From a virus: DNA of 23,682 nt. Made by a program: the position numbers and the translations under genes. Within the stretch, counting starts at the first letter, position 1. Each line of letters begins with the position of its first letter. Where the stretch lies: IMG/VR virus record IMGVR_UViG_3300037011_000791, positions 1-23,682 of that record; one strand, 5' to 3'. Under the pieces are notes generated by a model. That model made no database searches, was not told the DNA's origin, and saw only the letters and a list, made by a program, of their open reading frames with translations. Positions 22,601 to 23,682 of this stretch are shown here, in pieces.

Positions 22601-23221
22601 CTTGAACGCCCCCTCGCACCGCTCGCCCAGTGGCTCCCATCCATCACCCTCTGGCCGGGGGGGGGACATGGACTTCTGAATCACCACCTCCCCCGCCCGG
22701 GGCCTGTAGGGCTGCGTCTCCCGGTTGGCCCGCCATAGGGCCTTGCAGCGGCTGTAGAGCTCGGACCTCCTGGTGGGATCGTCGGGGAAGACCGCCTGGG
22801 CCCCGCGCACCACCTGCTGGCTGTAGCCGATGGGGTTGCCCGAGGACATCCAGTCGCGGACCTTCTGCGTCAGGTTCTGCTCGGTCTCGAGCGGCAGACC
22901 GAGGCCGGTGGCCACTTGATCGGGCGTGCGGACCATCCGCGACCCGGGGATCACCATCGGCATCTGCTGTAGCGGTGGGGCCGTCAGCTGGCTGAGGGCC
23001 GAGGTGTTGGTCCTCATGCGCTCTCCCAGCTCTCTGCGTCCCAGCAACAGCTTCGGAGCCTGCCCGGGGATCCCCCCGCTTGCCCTCAGACCGATCATGC
23101 CCCACTTGGACGACACGTCCTTGGGCGCAACCACCCCGTAGCTGGCGGACATGCCCCGCGTCGTGGGAGACGACGATCCCCATCCCCCGGTAACTAGCGA
23201 CTTTCTTATGATCAACTTCAT
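13688..23221 (-). CDS. Giant polyvalent protein: ddrB/ParB-like, SNO-like helicase (intein-split), zincin
   Basis: I choose ATG 23221 (MKLIIRKSLVTGG) because AAGGTG lies upstream and the longer frame from 23311 would overlap the preceding gene. The product is 3,177 residues, or 2,829 after intein removal. Domains in order: uncharacterised region (1-~200); a module with YIRRLPTGKD and WKYIYKLPG, then an SH3-like stretch (to ~370); ddrB/ParB-like domain (~460-600) with GGNGRTM around Asn546; repeat module with QMSLF (988); SF2 helicase with Walker A GLGK/T split by an intein after Lys1245, DEAH 1697-1700, SAT 1729-1731 and QVAGRSHRLG from 2040, whose end (RLRSMGALTSGD) resembles strawberry-notch helicases; two DUF5710-like modules (~2190-2365); repeat module with QLGLF (2396); Pro-rich linker; C-terminal region with HEWGH zincin motif (2967-2971). 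Polyvalent proteins of phages and conjugative elements are thought to be delivered with DNA to act early in a new host. Confidence 0.85.
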   Translation of the reverse strand: MKLIIRKSLVTGGWGSSSPTTRGMSASYGVVAPKDVSSKWGMIGLRASGGIPGQAPKLLLGRRELGERMRTNTSALSQLTAPPLQQMPMVIPGSRMVRTPDQVATGLGLPLETEQNLTQKVRDWMSSGNPIGYSQQVVRGAQAVFPDDPTRRSELYSRCKALWRANRETQPYRPRAGEVVIQKSMSPPRPEGDGWEPLGERCEGAFKRQVDGGCEYWMAPAPVDLQLLMSPMREGRGNPPELVFCCEETGDDLTKGATHKYIRRLPTGKDRPRWKYIYKLPGRKGMVEDEHLVAGAKFKGSHAGMEGHFEILAHDREKGLVHVRHDESKRTVHIREHDLRRMLSSYHARKTAEAPGPGKGTKAAATKPATKATKGSAPALPRVSMGELAKGEWMDIEGFSADPTELEEQAHAQGMGKQWAVIQQPSGYVLVSRSKKAGGGERKLEGEPTKVFLRDNTGKGITELDAQWGLMEAEDIIASHDPEKMTEREDYPKGVQERRYHEIESEREKVDRIARAIKPAMAVNNNPDAVNGTPILTDQGVVLGGNGRTMAMQRAYKLYPDQGQALKDYLAATARGYGFTAADVRAMKNPILVRKVKVGKDEKELHKLGRRMNEALTQGLDPRSEEVSMGKAFVNKDVLSTLAETMGDDQTLGDYLSSSSSKPLVNALERSGILDQYNRAQYVTQDTGLLNEEGRGRVERILAARSLPDASVLDRMMPSHRANIARATSALISAEENGWDIRPSLMTAVKAGIDMRERGFPSTTRGMKKYLAQEELKETGQSPQGAVKKDEMGQALLEVLIERGDQKNALPQRFRGFALRAKQAQHDSGSFRIPGFGGEPTTPLEALRTEFELGGKTKGEQQELAASRGKDVQDLMKAKKNEPEQKKPAQNRLMNRAIWLIEQLVDEAITASTSEGGPAKVDGKKIAGMVMKDVRHAFLTDKELAYDFGRHPITPEAIQGLVEAFVTMHGQKLAKARLDHWDLLKAAQMSLFGGSGAQKPPAGYMAITNTRHGGYVKVVGNKRYYWYPEVGHVNTPHPGEPLEIHAAHAAAQAAEEWGQHVQTSGQGTAAVLTSKQETEEHGQGQAGAGEGSHHGDPGLLAPAEGGAGGDAGVHAREEERTDEAGRATGTAGTEIPDEGPSEALELEGALPPPAVVDPRPIPEVDVQRDCDTFAAELLPDVPEHLRLTENIIAFPYPAELKDSTGTVTGKIEALRQHQKEGAERILAAWEEGDGVVLQDSAGLGKCQPVHTPTLTPTGWREIGSLRVGDMVIGSDGKPVRVKGVYPRGELPTYLVRFSDGAEVEAGEDHLWTFYYRAGGKRWQDITVTTADLRDGKIIEVQQPGRTSKLDLGKANLWLPMLSGPAEFEGGDLPIPAYMLGQLIANGSCTQPTPALTTNALDWPEVRERLADEGCVPSGGDDKPGCRRSRFGGSGMGGRIRELGLAVLSGEKRIPLLYLQAREADRVALLQGMMDADGSVSKTRNRLTYHTTSVGLAQDVQELVEGMGGIASIREYDRADEDKPVEYQVRIRVPAWLKPFTVERKARRYNPGRHALPVRTLTAIQFTRNMESVCIAVEAEDQLYTTEHCILTHNTVTALGAIHSRGGRKNLIVVPVSGKEGLKQQWEGPENAGLYGISISRDPAFSATADGTYMVSYDDLLVPMVDAQGEPVLDVDGKQRRMRNPALFHGQWDTIVFDEAHNMNNADSIRAQAAVELQARSTQAKVAYLSATPFTHVTDMHYLVKLGREGGANGRELPKGGPWFTGDPESFARWAEIAGADVKKGRGKNSASKVNNPTAALKPMARIAATLHVDGLSVLRTARLEGVHSTFSQLNSDELDEHHRAAFGTVSEIMKRVEEVFHPSILRALNIGWSKQYWETLKLQKAVDLAKAELARGRQVALFTCYKESDHNHLRALPRMLMRKAERASNSDKPGADAQAEAYMGLAHDIDSLIATLPPGGSIVKDLTEALGGPKLVAQIHGATNRKPADEQRAYQEGKKKVVVCTMARGGTGISLHDKTGESPRTQINLGVPWSGREFTQVAGRSHRLGSKSETEMHWILGDDDSERHNAGKVAKRLRSMGALTSGDIEAHEGASELSEFEAGIDFAAGSDDPAEAISQLEAAQEEIDNGGSAEEIAGAEDLRRYFHQYAEARKAGHDVLAEGHAEKIERQKRESEREAHRAAEQLRQHRHWYIEHVPGRGFFVDWSGFDPASNKLFRRLGGTTTRLPGPAMHTGFMMPASAMTELAKHYGAAVVKVNLAEVKKQAAVAEAAKPETAPAPPPPSPAGTGTEAERAKAAHELDALGIRMSPSVRPSTTGKPVHLLLGNTYTHKEKIKRVVGGRGYDPDRRGWHVPHEHLAEVVRKLTGSDITKAIRLVFDLGRRGIGCLDDLLKAVQLGLFGHSQPFAGAAKAPGAGWESIPSGRHGGFRRRKGADYEYWYPDKGMTDKPHPADEPQGQPSKVLVVRVNPQTGKEEPVVPGVTPKAEPKQEQHPAKPAEESGKIEPSPAPKVEPKVAPNPSEPKLVLTPAAPAEGKESEPGKYETTGYVFGSRAELWSLRNSGELEKDPAVAYKLVTKDAVLGGKVEPGSFLAEREAGTEPAAAYLKYRLMQAIQARPDDSPDARQRFTETIGVVQASLSECRTMADMNTMVRELTDQLEGVAPKEELTLEEIKRRGWGGMFAPMPRDPNNKEDMRAWRDARYEANSKILDHYNGHCNIRKIDDDRYVAMGEQVAEIHKDQVKNLEQLGPRFLAILGKKITYPYRYKDPKRAQLAKLWGHDPDQFRIESAYKSDLRRGVMQEITALNDEHKNAQLGVGKGDPWAWLGQTATKKQRQDTATKRTDEEQGDKYHTILAQARIGEAKRVGPPVPGNNGLGSEEMKKSLGLNEVEYGHWADEAERQWHTEAAHAALFDLATLMGAEPSKIGQNGRLTMAFGSRGTGHFKATYHPDVKAINITKIFGKGSLAHEWGHFLDHMMFHVQDPEKGKNPFASGGRFDLPMGKTPVSPDLASAMERVMDTIRHEPVDQVKAKAEAKVKIEDIRRSYYAERDPQRKEQLRLQVNAMAKDFNRATKAPGGFKKPTAFYEGASKMGDYWHRPTEMFARCFEAWVSDKLEGQGRVNTYLVRGAQPFEAVPGFYPAGEHRKRINAAMDQLVTALHADDHFSKSMARSLVLRMR
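13895..14380 (-). other. Zincin-like metallopeptidase region of the polyvalent protein (approximate)
   Basis: SLAHEWGHFLDHMMF gives HExxH with His2967, Glu2968 and His2971. About 130 residues later, RPTEMFARCFEAWV offers Glu3100 or Glu3107 as third zinc ligand. The arrangement resembles LPD1-type domains of large polyvalent proteins. The target is unknown; self-processing or cleavage of a host protein are both possible. Confidence 0.7.
15858..16057 (-). repeat. Second copy of the QxxLF / YWYP module in the polyvalent protein
   Basis: The copy reads LLKAVQLGLFG, then GRHGGFRRRKG, YEYWYPDKG and finally PHPADEP. It corresponds block by block to the first copy at 20095-20278. QLGLF (16022-16036, residues 2396-2400) fits the bacterial clamp-binding consensus QL[SD]LF except for Gly. 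Confidence 0.75.
16950..19560 (-). other. SNO-like SF2 helicase domain, interrupted by intein 3 (approximate limits)
   Basis: Motif I is GLGK-T (split by the intein), motif II DEAH (18122-18133), motif III SAT (18029-18037). The C-terminal RecA-like lobe carries VVCTMARGGTGISLHDK and QVAGRSHRLG (near 17104). The lobe ends with ERHNAGKVAKRLRSMGALTS, a close likeness to strawberry-notch family C-terminal domains. ATP-driven DNA translocation or remodelling is expected from the family. Confidence 0.8.
18443..19486 (-). mobile_element. Intein 3 in the helicase Walker A motif (348 residues)
   Basis: Residues 1246-1593 of the polyvalent protein. It starts CQPVHTPTLTPTGWREIG, contains the VGDMVIGSDG turn and the block B equivalent AEVEAGEDHLWTF, and ends YTTEHCILTHN, followed by Thr1594. 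The splice rejoins GLGK with TVTALGA, restoring the P-loop. The LAGLIDADG helices are YMLGQLIANG and LLQGMMDADG. The first has Asn where the catalytic acid normally is, so homing activity may be reduced or lost while splicing residues (Cys1, His-Asn, +1 Thr) are intact. A 60-base sample (19261-19320) has 33 G or C, against 39 of 60 in flanking helicase DNA at 18001-18060. Confidence 0.93.
20095..20278 (-). repeat. First copy of the QxxLF / YWYP module in the polyvalent protein
   Basis: The copy reads LLKAAQMSLFG, then TRHGGYVKVVGNKR, YYWYPEVG and PHPGEP. QMSLF (20246-20260, residues 988-992) fits the clamp-binding consensus except for Met at the second position. It immediately precedes the linker to the helicase, and the second copy follows the DUF5710-like module. 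Confidence 0.75.
21400..21850 (-). other. ddrB/ParB-like domain of the polyvalent protein (approximate limits)
   Basis: The order of motifs is WGLMEAEDIIASHDPEK, DYPKGVQERRYHEIESE, AMAVNNNPDAVNGTPIL, then GVVLGGNGRTMAMQRAY around Asn546. This is the pattern of the ddrB-ParB domain common in polyvalent proteins and related to ParB-type domains. In phage P1 the Ddr proteins are co-injected antirestriction factors. Protection of incoming DNA is therefore a reasonable guess here, not a demonstration. Confidence 0.75.
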
Positions 23222-23235
23222 CAGCGACACCTTGC

Positions 23236-23682
23236 CTAGGCCGGCGTTCGTCTTGCTGGCGATCCATCGGGGACGATAATGGCAGAACCGCCCGGGGCCG
23301 TCACGTGCCACCGCTGCATCGGGGTAAGCTTGTCATCCGCATACAGCACCCAGTTGTTTGTCGATCCATCTTGTAACTCCAGCCGGTTGAACAGCGCCTG
23401 CCGGGCCTGCCGGGCGTCTGCGCCAGCGTCTGCCAAGGAATCCAGGATGGCCAAACGCGCTGGGGTGAGAATATCCGCCAAATCCTCTGACGTCATCCCC
23501 CCCTCCCAGCTTCCTCCCCCGTGAAGCTCGGCCAGCTTTGACTCGATGTTTTCCGCCGTCACGTTGTAGTGGGTCAGGACTTGGCAAGTGCTACCAGGTG
23601 GCCGCTGGTCGATGACCTTGATTCCGACGCCGCTGGCAATGACCTTGCCCGCCGTGCAAGTGCTCCCGACGATCAAAACCCC
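23236..23682 (-). CDS. Phage structural-type protein, 5' part missing
   Basis: The frame is open to the right edge (in frame GGG GTT precedes a TTG at 23676), so the gene most likely starts outside the window and 149 codons are visible. The visible part has a Thr/Gly-rich beginning, a helical middle (SEDLADILTPARLAILDSL) and the C-terminal pattern LFNRLELQDGSTNNWVLYAD, then LTPMQRWHVTAPGGSAIIVP and PARRT. Endings of the type W-x-LY-x-DD...TP...V...G...PARR recur in phage structural proteins of unknown exact role. It ends at TAG 23236, 14 bases before the polyvalent gene, in the same operon. Confidence 0.65.
   Translation of the reverse strand, partial: GVLIVGSTCTAGKVIASGVGIKVIDQRPPGSTCQVLTHYNVTAENIESKLAELHGGGSWEGGMTSEDLADILTPARLAILDSLADAGADARQARQALFNRLELQDGSTNNWVLYADDKLTPMQRWHVTAPGGSAIIVPDGSPARRTPA

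Noticed and set aside
14498-22738. Plus-strand open frames of about 330-560 codons opposite the polyvalent gene
   Set aside because: Antisense shadows of high-GC codon use. The minus-strand frame has recognisable helicase, ParB-like and zincin motifs throughout.
23222-23311. A start for the polyvalent gene at 23311
   Set aside because: It would overlap the preceding gene by 76 bases. ATG 23221 has an AAGGTG site and leaves a normal 14-base gap.
1-23682. CRISPR array, tRNA, integrase or attachment site
   Set aside because: No regularly spaced direct repeats, no cloverleaf-like sequences and no recombinase-like protein were seen.

Overview
The window is a block of tailed-phage (Caudoviricetes) or prophage DNA. 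I infer this from the gene content: portal, MuF-type head morphogenesis protein, prohead protease, scaffold-like protein and major capsid protein stand in the canonical head-module order. All supported genes lie on the minus strand, so transcription runs from the right end of the window to the left. Bases are GC-rich (hand-counted 60-base samples outside the inteins gave about 57-70% GC), with AGGAGG-type ribosome binding sites and several TTG starts. The host is probably a GC-rich bacterium, but nothing here identifies it. There is no tRNA, rRNA, CRISPR array, insertion sequence or integrase.

Layout in transcription order: a structural-type gene cut by the right edge (23236-23682); a giant 3,177-codon 'polyvalent' protein (13688-23221) with a ddrB/ParB-like domain, a strawberry-notch-like SF2 helicase interrupted by an intein, DNA-handling modules and a C-terminal HExxH zincin; a His/Ala-rich protein with a DUF5661-like N-terminal part (11672-13684); a portal protein carrying two inteins (7385-11650); three small genes (6965-7372, 6674-6958, 6483-6677); a MuF-type protein (5185-6486); a small zinc ribbon protein (4955-5188); a prohead protease (3983-4864); a repeat-bearing scaffold-like protein (2603-3979); the major capsid protein with an Ig/FN3-like insertion (1096-2553); an intrinsic terminator (1032-1082); a protein with a HeH/LEM-like C-terminus (548-1003); a small structural-type gene (212-544); and the start of another (1-198) cut by the left edge. 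Packing is very tight (four-base ATGA/TTGA overlaps, gaps of 3-21 bases), consistent with one late operon. The only intergenic stretches above about 45 bases are 1004-1095 (terminator), 2554-2602 (strong RBS) and 4865-4954 (weak promoter candidate).

How the genes work together (inference from the families): portal, scaffold and capsid protein assemble a procapsid, the protease matures it, and the MuF-type protein acts at the portal vertex. The polyvalent protein, by analogy to its family, may be packaged and injected to protect or remodel the incoming DNA.

Most unusual features: three inteins in two genes within about 11 kb, one splitting the Walker A lysine-threonine pair of the helicase and one apparently holding a LacI-like helix-turn-helix; a 38-residue segment shared, ungapped and about 60% identical, by the protease C-terminal region and the capsid protein N-terminal region; a duplicated module in the polyvalent protein, each copy with a QxxLF peptide like a sliding-clamp-binding motif; and an A-B-A-B repeat in the scaffold-like protein.
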